Source of the DNA: Ga0077555 sp050250755
GTDB lineage: Bacteria; Pseudomonadota; Alphaproteobacteria; Rhizobiales; Hyphomicrobiaceae
Direction: 5' to 3'
DNA length: 64,000 nucleotides
NCBI GenBank assembly: GCA_050250755.1
Contig: JBFWOB010000024.1
Coordinates: forward strand, 1-64,000
The position numbers and the translations under genes are program-made. Each line of letters starts with the position of its first letter. Within the stretch, counting starts at the first letter, position 1. Below the pieces are notes generated by a model. That model was not told the DNA's origin and did not search any database. It saw nothing but the letters and a program-made list of their open reading frames with translations. Of this stretch, positions 17,806 through 26,315 are shown one piece after another.

Positions 17806-18519
17806 TTATACACCGAGATGCTGCCGCATCAGCTCCGCATTGCCGGTCAGCTTGTCGGGATGGCCCTCGAAGGCAATTTCACCTTTCACCAGAACCGCCA
17901 CCCGGTCTGCGACGGCCGCGACCTCTGCAACCGTCTTGTCGACGACGAGCGTCGTAATGCCGACCTCGCGCACGAGGCGGATGGTCCGCCAGATCTCGTC
18001 GCGGATCAGCGGCGCGAGCCCTTCCGTTGCTTCATCGAGAATGAGGACGCGCGGATTGGTGACCAGGGCGCGCGCGATGGCGAGCATCTGCTGTTCGCCG
18101 CCGGAAAGCTGATTGCCGCGATTGTCGAGACGCTGGGCGAGGCGCGGGAATAGCTCGAGCACGCGCGGCACGGTCCACTCGCTCTTGCCGTCCAGGCCGG
18201 GCCTCGCCGGAAGCTCGATGTTCTCCGCGACCGTGAGCGACGCGAGGATGCCGCGCCCCTCCGGCACATAGGCGATGCCCCGGCGCGCGATGCGAAACGT
18301 TGCCTCGCCCGTCACGTCGTCGCCGTCAATCGCGACGTTGCCCGAACGCGGCCGAACGAGCCCCATGATCGTCCGGATCAGGGTCGATTTTCCCATGCCG
18401 TTCCGACCCATCAACCCCACTGTCTCGCCTGGTGCCAGCGACAGCGATACACCCCGCAGGATATGGCTCGACCCGTAATATGTATGCAGATCCCGGACTT
18501 TGACGATCGGAGTGGTCAC
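17806..18519 (-). CDS. livF: Branched-chain-type ABC transporter ATP-binding protein LivF
   Basis: A 237-residue ATPase of the Liv/HAAT family: Walker A GRNGMGKST, signature LSGGEQQMLAIARAL, Walker B VLILDEATEGLAP. A GTG start at 18519 with GGAGAG upstream gives the standard length; an upstream in-frame start adds unrelated residues. It pairs with LivG to power import of amino acids, or in soil alphaproteobacteria often of aromatic or dicarboxylic acids. It is separated from livG by about 600 bp of repeats, which is unusual for this operon. Confidence 0.9.
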   Translation of the reverse strand: MTTPIVKVRDLHTYYGSSHILRGVSLSLAPGETVGLMGRNGMGKSTLIRTIMGLVRPRSGNVAIDGDDVTGEATFRIARRGIAYVPEGRGILASLTVAENIELPARPGLDGKSEWTVPRVLELFPRLAQRLDNRGNQLSGGEQQMLAIARALVTNPRVLILDEATEGLAPLIRDEIWRTIRLVREVGITTLVVDKTVAEVAAVADRVAVLVKGEIAFEGHPDKLTGNAELMRQHLGV

Positions 18520-18670
18520 GGCGCGCTCTCCACGGGAGACTTGCGAACGTGGCTCCGTGAGGAGCGATGGGCAATTCCTGCCCTCCACGTTGAATTCCTC
18601 GCCCCCTGGCCGGAAGACGTTGAGGGCGAGGAGCGTCGGCCGAGCGATGACGTTGGCGATAGCGCCAGAC

Positions 18671-19073
18671 GTTCACCCCGCCCCCAGCCCCTCCCCGTCA
18701 AGGGGAGGGGAGAAGGCGCCGGAGTGCGGTGTAATCTGCCAAGGCTATTGCTCTGTCGGGCCTTCGAAGACAGGTATGGGGTGGGTACGTTGCCGCGCTC
18801 TTGGAGAAAATGGCTGGGGTTGATGCGCTGCCGGTTGTTCTCGACACGGTTCGCCATTTCGTCCCGAAGAGAGAAAAGGTGGCAGCGGATTTTGAATTGT
18901 GTGTCCACGCGCTCCGGGTTCCCCTCCCCCTGGCGGGGAGGGGTTAGGGGTGGGGAGATGGGGCGGTATGCTATCGCAGACGGTGATGTGAGGCGTTCGT
19001 CCGGATGGATTTCCATCGCGAGCGAGAGCGCCAGTTCACCCCACGCCCCGGCTGTCCCCACGGAGGGGAGGGA
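18671..19073. repeat. Composite family A repeat between livG and livF
   Basis: A left-oriented palindrome at 18671-18712 and a right-oriented one at 18919-18957 bracket a segment containing GTTGATGCGCTGCCGGTTGT. A further left-type copy is at 19034-19073, preceded by TTCCATCGCGAGCGAGAGCG. These landmarks occur in the same order in the two tandem units at 21.9-22.5 kb, so this is a third, more diverged copy of the same composite. Nothing coding is seen in 18520-19117. Confidence 0.7.
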
Positions 19074-19117
19074 GGAAGGCGTCTGAATACTCCGCCGCGG
19101 ATGGCACATGGGGGCCA

Positions 19118-19882
19118 TTAAGCGTGCCCTCCGAGGTAGGCGGCTTGCACGTCGGGGTTCGCGCGCACGTCGTCGGGACGGCCGGTGGCGAGTACCGCAC
19201 CTTCGACCAGCACGGTGAGGCGGTCGGCGACGGCGAACACGAAATCCATGTCGTGCTCGATCAGCAGCACCGCGTGCTCGACCGCGAGCGACTTGAGCAG
19301 CGTCGCGACGCGCTCGCCCTCTTCGGGACCCATGCCTGCCAGCGGCTCATCCAGCAGCAGTACCTTGGGCTGTGCTGCCAGCGCCATCGCGATCTCGAGC
19401 TGCCGTTGCTGGCCGTGCGCGAGCGTTCCGGCAATACGGTCGTGTCCGTATGGCAACCCGGCTCTCTCCAGGGCGGTCTTCGTCATCGCGAGCAGCCTCT
19501 CGTCTCGCACTAGCGATACCAGAAGTCGCCGCGGCGTCACTGCCACAGCTTGTGCGGCGAGCCGCACGTTTTCGAGCACTGTGAGAGAGGCAAGGACATT
19601 GGTGCGCTGGAACGAGCGCGCTAGGCCAAGATGCGTTCGTGTGTGTTCGGGCAGGCGCGTCACGTCCTTGCCGCCAAGCAAGATGCGTCCCGACGACGGC
19701 GTGATCGTCCCGGCCAGCAGATTGATGAGCGTCGACTTGCCCGCTCCGTTTGGTCCGATCACGGCGTGCAACTCACCGCGTGCCAGCGTCAGCGATACGT
19801 TCCGTACGGCCGCAAGTCCGCCGAACGACTTCGAGAGTGCGATCGTCTCCAGCAACGGCTGTGGCGGTTCGGCGCTAGTCAT
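19118..19882 (-). CDS. livG: Branched-chain-type ABC transporter ATP-binding protein LivG
   Basis: A 254-residue ATPase: Walker A GPNGAGKST, signature LAHGQQRQLEIAMAL (serine of LSGGQ replaced by alanine-histidine, as is common in LivG), Walker B VLLLDEPLAGMGPEE, switch histidine in LIEHDMDF. The ATG at 19882 overlaps the end of livM by eight bases and has GGGAGG upstream, indicating translational coupling. Confidence 0.9.
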   Translation of the reverse strand: MTSAEPPQPLLETIALSKSFGGLAAVRNVSLTLARGELHAVIGPNGAGKSTLINLLAGTITPSSGRILLGGKDVTRLPEHTRTHLGLARSFQRTNVLASLTVLENVRLAAQAVAVTPRRLLVSLVRDERLLAMTKTALERAGLPYGHDRIAGTLAHGQQRQLEIAMALAAQPKVLLLDEPLAGMGPEEGERVATLLKSLAVEHAVLLIEHDMDFVFAVADRLTVLVEGAVLATGRPDDVRANPDVQAAYLGGHA

Positions 19883-20924
19883 CGACGCGCGCCTCCCTTT
19901 GCGACGCCGCCACGTCATATGCTGGGGCTGTGTTTTCACGCGTATTGGGCAGGTTCGGCAGCCACCTGAGGCCCGTAATTCCCTTTCGCATCACGAGAAC
20001 GGCCAGCAGGATTACCGCGCCCTCGACCAGCAGCTTGCGCTCGGTGATCTGCTGCGCGACGTCGTTGAGGAAGACGAACGCGAACGCCCCCACGATGGGG
20101 CCGGCAAGTGTGCCGATCCCACCGAGCAGAATATGCAGCAGCGCCTCGGCCGAACGATGCCAACCGATCAGCTCGGGATTCACGAAGCCCGATTGCATCG
20201 CCCACATATGGCCCGCAGCTCCGGCAAGCGCGCCCGCGATGGTGAACGCTGCGAGCTTGTAGGCATACGTGTTGAAGCCGAGCGCCCTCATGCGGCTCTC
20301 GTTGACGCGAATGCCTTCCAGCACGCGGCCGAGCATCGAGCGCAGCAGGAACGTGAGCAGCGTGAACATGGCGACGAGCTGCACAAGGGCCACATAATAC
20401 GCCGGCCAATTGCGCTTCGACCGCGGCAGGCTGGTGGGCTCGAACGTGACGCCGAAGGCCGAGAGCAGCGGTTTCGCGAGATAGGCGCCGTCCGTGCCGC
20501 CGCCGAGCTTGGTGTCGTGGAAGATCGAGTAGACGAGCTGCCCGAAAGCCAGCGTCACCATCAGGAAGAAGAAGCCTTTTGTCCGAAGCGAAAGCGATCC
20601 GATCAGGAACGCGGCCACACCCGCCGCCGCCATGGCGATGGGCAAGGTGATCCAGATTGGCTTCGCGGCACCTTCAGGCGACAGGAAATAAACGACGTAG
20701 GCGGCAAGCCCGTAGAACGCGCCGTGACCAAGGCTCACCAGGCCCGTTCCGCCGACCAGAAGCTGAAGGCTGAGCGCCAGCATCGCCGCGATCATGGCCG
20801 TGGTCATCAGCCCAACGTAGAACGGTGTCGTCAGATAAGGTGCAACCGCGAGTACGGCGAATCCGAGCCACACGAGAGTCCAGCCGAGCCGGGTCTTCGG
20901 AAGAAGGTGTGCCGGGCCGATCAT
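19875..20924 (-). CDS. livM: Branched-chain-type ABC transporter permease LivM
   Basis: A 349-residue integral membrane permease with about ten hydrophobic segments and the conserved loop LLGGIGTLAGPIVGAF that contacts the ATPases. The ATG at 20924 overlaps the livH stop (ATGA), which decides the start over an upstream in-frame codon at 20957. The C-terminal tail of about 40 residues is hydrophilic. Confidence 0.9.
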   Translation of the reverse strand: MIGPAHLLPKTRLGWTLVWLGFAVLAVAPYLTTPFYVGLMTTAMIAAMLALSLQLLVGGTGLVSLGHGAFYGLAAYVVYFLSPEGAAKPIWITLPIAMAAAGVAAFLIGSLSLRTKGFFFLMVTLAFGQLVYSIFHDTKLGGGTDGAYLAKPLLSAFGVTFEPTSLPRSKRNWPAYYVALVQLVAMFTLLTFLLRSMLGRVLEGIRVNESRMRALGFNTYAYKLAAFTIAGALAGAAGHMWAMQSGFVNPELIGWHRSAEALLHILLGGIGTLAGPIVGAFAFVFLNDVAQQITERKLLVEGAVILLAVLVMRKGITGLRWLPNLPNTRENTAPAYDVAASQREARVDD

Positions 20925-21814
20925 GTGCGTTGCCCGAAGAGACCGGTTGGTCGCCACAGGAGAACGGCAATCATCAGCAGATAGACGCTCGAGCCCGATA
21001 GCGCGGCGATGAGTGTCCCCATCGGCCCGGTGCCCTGGAAGGCGGGACCATAGGCTTTGCCGAGTGTATCAACGAGGCCGATCAACAGCGCCGACCAGAA
21101 TGCGCCGGCGATCGAGCCGAGCCCGCCGATCACCACCACCACGAACGAAATGATCAGTAACCCGTCGCCCATGCCTGGATAGACCGATGTCAGCGGCGCG
21201 GCGAGGATACCGGCGACGATCGCGAGCGCCGTGCCGACGGCGAACACAACGAGATGGATGCGGCGCGCGTCGAGGCCCAGCACGTCGACGATCTCGGCAT
21301 TTTCGGCGGCGGCGCGGATGGCAGCGCCCATGCGCGTGCGCTCGATCCAAAGGAACATGCCGAGGGCGAGCAGAAAGCAAATACCGATTACCGCGAAGCG
21401 ATAGGCCGAGTACGAGAAGCCGGCGGTGACGGGAACGGAAAAATCGAGCATCGCCGGCACAGGCACCGCGTGGAAGTCATTGCCGGCAACGAACCAGCGG
21501 AGTTCCTCCGCCAGCAGGATCAGCGCGAAAGTCAGCATCACCTGGTCGAGGTGCTCGCGTTTGGCGAAGTGCCGAAAGAGCGACCATTCGAGCGCGGCGC
21601 CGAGTGCGATCCCACCAGCGAGGCCAGCCGGCAAGGCCAGCCACAGCGAGCCCGTTGCCTTCGTCAGCAGAAACGCGACGTAGGCGCCCAGCATGAACAA
21701 CGAGCCGTGCGCGAGGTTGATGATCCCCATCACGCCGAAGATGAGCGTCAGGCCACTCGCCACGAGGAAAAGCAGGAGGCCGTATTGCAGGCCATTGAGA
21801 AGCTGCGCGAGCAT
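20921..21814 (-). CDS. livH: Branched-chain-type ABC transporter permease LivH
   Basis: A 297-residue permease starting MLAQLLNGLQYGLLLFLVAS, typical of LivH, with MGIINLAHGSLFMLGAYVA and the ATPase-contact loop VIGGLGSIAGAFWSALLIG. It is the second transporter gene in transcription order but is separated from livK by a 730-bp stretch of repeats and a DUF559 remnant. Confidence 0.9.
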   Translation of the reverse strand: MLAQLLNGLQYGLLLFLVASGLTLIFGVMGIINLAHGSLFMLGAYVAFLLTKATGSLWLALPAGLAGGIALGAALEWSLFRHFAKREHLDQVMLTFALILLAEELRWFVAGNDFHAVPVPAMLDFSVPVTAGFSYSAYRFAVIGICFLLALGMFLWIERTRMGAAIRAAAENAEIVDVLGLDARRIHLVVFAVGTALAIVAGILAAPLTSVYPGMGDGLLIISFVVVVIGGLGSIAGAFWSALLIGLVDTLGKAYGPAFQGTGPMGTLIAALSGSSVYLLMIAVLLWRPTGLFGQRT

Positions 21815-21926
21815 CAGACGATCTTGCCGCCTCGGGCGACATGGCCGGAAGCGAGCGTTGGGACGAGATCGCAGGCGCCAAAGACCCTAAGGAATGCTTC
21901 CGACGCATCCTCAGACGATGATGCGA

Positions 21927-22530
21927 GGCATCCTGCCGGGCGGTGTTCCATCGCGAGCGAGGACGCGAGCCGTTCACCCCACCCCCGACCCCTCCCCTTG
22001 AAGGGGAGGGGAGAAGATGTCGGAGTGCGGTGCAACGCGTGCCCACCAAGGCTGCTCCTCAGTCGGGCTTCGACGGACGGGATGAGGGAGACGCTCTCTT
22101 GCGCTTCTCCGGGAATCGCGAAGAGGCTGATGCGCTTCCGGTTGTCCTCGGCGCTATTCCCCTCGCGGGGAGAGGTACGGGGGCGGGGGGGTGGACGAAA
22201 TGCGGTTGCAAATGAAGATATAAGGCATCCTGCCGGGCGGTGCTCCATCGCGAGCGAGGACGCAAGCCGTTCACCCCACCCCCGACCCCTCCCCGTCGAG
22301 GGGAGGGGAGAAGATGTCGGAGCGGGGTGCAACGCGTGCCCACCAAGGCTGCTCTTCTGCAGGGCCTTCGGAAGGGAGGGGGCGCGTACTCTGCCGCGCT
22401 CTTCGGCGGAAAGGACGGGGCGGATATTCTCTCGCACTTTTCGCTGCATCGAGATGAAGTTGATGCGCTCCCGGCGGTCCTCGGCACTATTCCCCTCCCC
22501 TTGGCGGGGAGGGGTTAGGGGTGGGTGGAT
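21927..22530. repeat. Tandem duplication of a ~297-bp composite repeat
   Basis: Two units begin with the shared string GGCATCCTGCCGGGCGGTG at 21927 and 22224. Each then contains CCATCGCGAGCGAGGACGC, a left-oriented family A palindrome (21972-22012; 22270-22309), AGAAGATGTCGGAG, CAACGCGTGCCCACCAAGGC, a diverged middle with GATGCGCT, and a right-oriented palindrome (22157-22194; 22490-22526). First halves are almost identical; second halves have drifted. The block fills the gap between livH and the DUF559 remnant. Confidence 0.8.
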
Positions 22531-22543
22531 GGGATGGCTCTGA

Positions 22544-22738
22544 TCAGTCATTGCGAACCTCGGCGCCCAGTGCGCGGAGGACGTCGAATATGACGCTGTC
22601 GATGTGCTCCATCACGTCGCCGTTCCCGATCCGCAGCGCGTTGAAGCCAAGGCCTCTCAGATCGCGCAGTTCGTCCCAAAGCCTCGCTTCGGTGATCGTC
22701 ATTCGCTTTCGGAGCGCACGTGCCGTCTCGATCGCCAT
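22544..22738 (-). pseudogene. DUF559-family gene with internal deletion
   Basis: The 64-residue frame begins MAIETARALRKRMTITEARL and continues WDELRDLRGLGF, the normal N-terminus of DUF559 (a very-short-patch-repair-like endonuclease fold). It then jumps to NALRIGNGDVMEHIDSVI, which matches the normal C-terminal block (VLRFWNNDVxxNLEGVL). The central catalytic core, with the RRQHPIG and VEVDG segments, is missing, apparently by an in-frame deletion between two GF-coding points. Full-length members have about 110-130 residues. The protein should be inactive. It is flanked on both sides by GC-rich palindromes. Confidence 0.65.
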
Positions 22739-22854
22739 GGCACTCGTTGTTTCATCCCGTGACCGACCTCTTCCCGCCGAGGGAAGGGGGCACGGGAAGG
22801 TCATACCTGCCATCGGGAGGCTCGGTGCCAGGACTGAGCTGAGAACAGCCAAGT

Positions 22855-24039
22855 TCACAGCTTGCAGCCGGTACCGGGATCGGCCAGCGCTTCGGCCGCA
22901 ATACCGATAACCTTGTTCTCGCCCTTCTCGGCGCGGCGTAAGTAGATGTTGTGCACCACGTCCTGCGACGGCGAGATGCTGATCGGTCCGCGCGGGCTGT
23001 CGATCTTGGCGGCGCGCATGGCCTTGTAGAGATTCGCCTCGGCGTCGAGATCGCCCTTTACGGCGTCCAGGCCGACCGCCAAAAGCTGCGCCGCGTCGTA
23101 GCCCTGCACGGCATAGACGTCGGCATCGCGCTGCGTCTTCGCCTTGAAGGCCTCACGGAAGGCTTTGTTCTTGGCGTTGTCGAGCCCGTCACCGTAATGG
23201 AGTGCCGTCTCGATGCCTTCCGCTGCGTCGCCCTGCGCCTCCAGCGTGCCTTCGGTTAGGAAGCCAGACCCGCACAGGGGCACCTTCAGACCGGCAGCCT
23301 TGTACTCCTTCACGAATTGCACGGCACCGCCGCCCGCGAAAAAGGTCCCAACCGCTTCGACATCGAGCCCGGGAACTTGCGCGAGCAGAGGCTGGAAATT
23401 GGTCTCGGGGAACTTGAGCGTGAGGGTCTGCACAACCTTGCCGCCGTGCTTCTCGAGGCCCTCGCGGAAGCCTTCACCGGCCTCTTTGCCTGCCGCGTAA
23501 TCCCAGGTAATCCAAGCGGCTTTCTTGACGCCCTTCTTGCCGAGGGCGAGACCCATCCCATGGGCCGGCTGCCAGTTCGAGAACGATGTGCGAAATACGT
23601 TCTTCGTGCAGAGCTGGCGCGTCACGGTGTTGGCGCCCGCGTTGGGAATGATTGTCAGCGTGCCCGTCTCGCCAACCACCTTGTGGATGCCCATCTGCAC
23701 GCCGGAGTGCACGGTCCCGATCAGCACGTCGACACCATCGCGCTTGATCAGGCGCTCCGCGTTCTGCGGCCCGTTCTCAGGCTTCGATTCATCATCGAGC
23801 CGCACGAAGGTGACCGCGCGTCCTCCCAGCTTACCGCCCTTCTCGGCGACCAGCATCTCGACCGCGTAGGCAATATTTTCCCCGAGCTTGGCATAGGTGC
23901 CTGAGAACGGCAGCATCAGGCCGACCTTCAGCGGCGCGCCTTGGGCGATCGCGAACCGGGTTGGCAGCGTCGTGGCGGCGGCAACACCGAGCGCGCCCTT
24001 CACAATCGTTCGGCGCGAGACGCGCCCCTTGAAGGTCAT
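22855..24039 (-). CDS. livK: Liv-type ABC transporter substrate-binding protein
   Basis: A 394-residue periplasmic ligand-binding protein (Peripla_BP_6). The N-terminus SRRTIVKGALGVAAA is a twin-arginine-like signal, followed by a hydrophobic stretch and cleavage near FAIAQGA. The mature start LKVGLMLPFSGTYAKLG is typical. GGGAGG lies just upstream of the ATG at 24039. It is the first gene of the liv cluster; its ligand probably is the acid degraded by the downstream acyl-CoA genes rather than an amino acid. This is inferred from context. Confidence 0.9.
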   Translation of the reverse strand: MTFKGRVSRRTIVKGALGVAAATTLPTRFAIAQGAPLKVGLMLPFSGTYAKLGENIAYAVEMLVAEKGGKLGGRAVTFVRLDDESKPENGPQNAERLIKRDGVDVLIGTVHSGVQMGIHKVVGETGTLTIIPNAGANTVTRQLCTKNVFRTSFSNWQPAHGMGLALGKKGVKKAAWITWDYAAGKEAGEGFREGLEKHGGKVVQTLTLKFPETNFQPLLAQVPGLDVEAVGTFFAGGGAVQFVKEYKAAGLKVPLCGSGFLTEGTLEAQGDAAEGIETALHYGDGLDNAKNKAFREAFKAKTQRDADVYAVQGYDAAQLLAVGLDAVKGDLDAEANLYKAMRAAKIDSPRGPISISPSQDVVHNIYLRRAEKGENKVIGIAAEALADPGTGCKL

Positions 24040-24307
24040 GTTTCCCTCCCTCACGGATTTTGCTTTGCCGATCATGCAGGGGTGGCCCCCTGCCGGCCCC
24101 TCCCCGGGGGCTCAGCAAAGCTACAGCGAGAGTGGTCGGCTGTGGAGGGGCGAAATATGGGCCGCGGCCGCCTGGGGCTACGCGTTAGCGACATATGAAG
24201 AATGCATGACGGCTTGTTGTCGTGGGCGCCGACACGGGTCTATGGTTATCGGGCACGTATGTAGTCTCTCGTCGAGACGTTTCCACGTGCGGCTCCCTCG
24301 ACCGCGG

Positions 24308-25837
24308 ATGATGGGCTTGACCGCCGAACTGGATCAGCCGGTATTGCTCCTGCCCGTCTCACGGCGCGTGTTCGTGCTGGCGACCGTGGTTGTGGCATCT
24401 GCATCCTTCAATGCCGCGACGTTCTCGGTCGCCGCGGTTCTGCCGCAGATCCAGGGCGCGCTATCCGCCACCCAGGACGAGGTGGCTTGGACCGTTACGT
24501 TCTACATCCTGGCGACGGCGGTTTGCATGCCGATGACCGGCTGGCTTGTCGGGCGGTTCGGTCGCGGCAATGTGCAGTTCTGGGCGCTGACGGGTTTCAC
24601 GGCAGCGACAGTCATGTGCGGGCTTTCCCAGTCGCTGGAGACCCTTGTCGCGTGGCGTCTCGTTCAGGGTGCGATGGGTGCTCCGCTGCAGCCGCTCGGC
24701 CAGTCCGTCATCATGGACGTCTTTCCGCGACGTCAGCACGGGTTGGTCATTGCCATCTTCGGTACGGCGAACACGATCGGTCCCATCCTGGGTCCGACCT
24801 TTGCCGGCTATCTCGCCGAGCATCTGAGCTGGCGGTGGGGCTTCTTCATGATTGTCCCGATCGCCACTGCTGCTTGCGTCGCGGCGCGCTTCGCACTGCC
24901 GCCCGAGACGCGCAACAGGAGCCTTTCGCTCGACTGGATCGGTTTTCTGTCGCTTTCCGTCACCATTGCCGCCACCCAGTTCGTACTGTCTCGCGGCCAG
25001 CGTCTCGATTGGTTCGAATCGACCGAGATCATCATCGAAGTGATTGTCGCGGCGCTCGCCTTTTATGTGTTCATTGCCCATAGCGCCACGTCATCCCGCC
25101 CCTATCTCAGCCCTCGTTTGCTGCTCGACCGCAACTACGTGATCGGTCTCGGCCTCATTGCCATCTTTGGTATGCTCAACTTCACGCCGATGGTCTTGTT
25201 GCCGCCCTTGATGCAGAACCAACTTGGCTATCCGGATGGCTTGATTGGCTTCGTTGTGAGCTGGCGAGGCGCCGGCGTCATGACCGGCTCGGCGCTCTCG
25301 ATCGTCGCCCAGCGGTTCGACCCGCGCGTCGGCATGGTCGCTGGCTTCGGCCTCCAGATCATCTCCGGCGTGTGGCTGAGCCATCTCGACCTCAATGCAA
25401 CGCTGTTCGATATGTGTGCGAACGGCTGGCTGCAGGGGGCGGCGGTGGGTCTGATCTGGACGCCGATCATCACGACCGCATTCCGCACGCTCGATCATAC
25501 GCTTCGTGCCGAGGGTATCGCGGTCATGCACCTGATCCGCTCGATCGGCTCAAGCTTCTTCATCTCGGTTTCGGTGACGGAGGTTCTACGGGCCACGTCG
25601 GCCAATTACGAGCGCATGGTCCAGAGCGTAAACCCCTACAACAAGACGCTGTCGCTTCCCGACAGCATGGGCTCCTGGACCATCGACAGCGTCGAGGGCA
25701 TGGCGCGGCTCGCCAAGGAGATTACCCGGCAGGCGTCGATGCTCGGGTACATGAATGCGTTTGTGATGTATACCGTCGCTTCCGTCGTCGCGATCCCGCT
25801 CGTCCTCATGCTTGGCGGCAAGCGGAGTCGGACCTGA
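24308..25837 (+). CDS. MFS transporter, DHA2 (EmrB/QacA) family
   Basis: A 509-residue transporter with 14 predicted hydrophobic segments. Family motifs are visible: LPQIQGALSATQDEVAWTVT after segment 1, GWLVGRFGRGNVQ in loop 2-3, and ILGPTFAGYLAEHLSWRWGF in motif C. Members export drugs or lipophilic compounds by proton antiport. No membrane-fusion (EmrA/HlyD) partner is adjacent. The start is uncertain: ATG at 24308, 24311 or 24242, none with a strong ribosome site. It is divergent from livK. Confidence 0.87.
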   Translation: MMGLTAELDQPVLLLPVSRRVFVLATVVVASASFNAATFSVAAVLPQIQGALSATQDEVAWTVTFYILATAVCMPMTGWLVGRFGRGNVQFWALTGFTAATVMCGLSQSLETLVAWRLVQGAMGAPLQPLGQSVIMDVFPRRQHGLVIAIFGTANTIGPILGPTFAGYLAEHLSWRWGFFMIVPIATAACVAARFALPPETRNRSLSLDWIGFLSLSVTIAATQFVLSRGQRLDWFESTEIIIEVIVAALAFYVFIAHSATSSRPYLSPRLLLDRNYVIGLGLIAIFGMLNFTPMVLLPPLMQNQLGYPDGLIGFVVSWRGAGVMTGSALSIVAQRFDPRVGMVAGFGLQIISGVWLSHLDLNATLFDMCANGWLQGAAVGLIWTPIITTAFRTLDHTLRAEGIAVMHLIRSIGSSFFISVSVTEVLRATSANYERMVQSVNPYNKTLSLPDSMGSWTIDSVEGMARLAKEITRQASMLGYMNAFVMYTVASVVAIPLVLMLGGKRSRT

Positions 25838-25939
25838 CGAGTGATCCGGGCGGCATGCGGTGGCCCTCAACACGCGGCCCCCAACACGCGGTCACAGAAC
25901 GGGCCGCGGAGGCGAGACAACAACGCAGGATGTCAACGA

Positions 25940-26215
25940 ATGGCAGAGCTGACCGACAACACCGCTGAGGCGCGCTTCGAAATGCCCGTGGATGGCTATG
26001 TGGCCTTCGTCACCTATCGGCGCAGCGACAATGGCGTGATCAGCCTCAATCATGCCGAGGTGCCCCGTGTGCTCGAGGGCCGCGGTATTGGTTCGAAGCT
26101 GGTACGCGCGACGCTCGATCAGGTGCGCAGCGAGGGCTTGAAGGTCGTGCCCCGTTGTTCGTTCGTGCGCGCCTATATGGAGCGGCACCCGGAGTACGCG
26201 GATTTGCTGGCCTGA
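25940..26215 (+). CDS. Small GNAT N-acetyltransferase (YjdJ-like)
   Basis: A 91-residue protein of the short GNAT family (GCN5-related N-acetyltransferase fold, YjdJ type). It has EARFEMPVDGYVAFVTYRR, then the acetyl-CoA loop VLEGRGIGSKLV, and ends CSFVRAYMERHPEYADLL, a typical C-terminus. The ATG at 25940 has AGGA eight bases upstream. Its target is unknown. It converges with the LLM gene, with a clear bidirectional hairpin between them. Confidence 0.85.
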   Translation: MAELTDNTAEARFEMPVDGYVAFVTYRRSDNGVISLNHAEVPRVLEGRGIGSKLVRATLDQVRSEGLKVVPRCSFVRAYMERHPEYADLLA

Positions 26216-26229
26216 ACCCGTGTGTTCGG

Positions 26230-26256
26230 GGGGCGTTTATCACGCTCAAACGCCCC
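26230..26256. terminator. Bidirectional terminator-like hairpin
   Basis: GGGGCGTTT, 9-base loop, AAACGCCCC: a perfect 9-bp stem. It begins 14 bp after the GNAT stop and lies 60 bp before the LLM stop, between convergent genes. The AAA/TTT at the stem tip would give U-tracts on either strand only within the stem, so intrinsic termination is plausible but not textbook. Confidence 0.6.
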
Positions 26257-26315
26257 GGAGTGCGTGTCGGGGCGTTGTTGGGGGCGATCTCGCAGCCCCC
26301 TTTGTCGCTCTGTGA

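Noticed and set aside
19185..20984. A 599-codon open frame on the plus strand across livG and livM
   Set aside because: It is antisense to two certain transporter genes. High GC makes long antisense frames common here. Its translation is rich in Arg and His and has no domain.
84..22530. Possible CRISPR array from the many GC-rich repeats
   Set aside because: Copies are few per locus, inverted and irregularly spaced, with no unique spacers of constant length and no cas genes.
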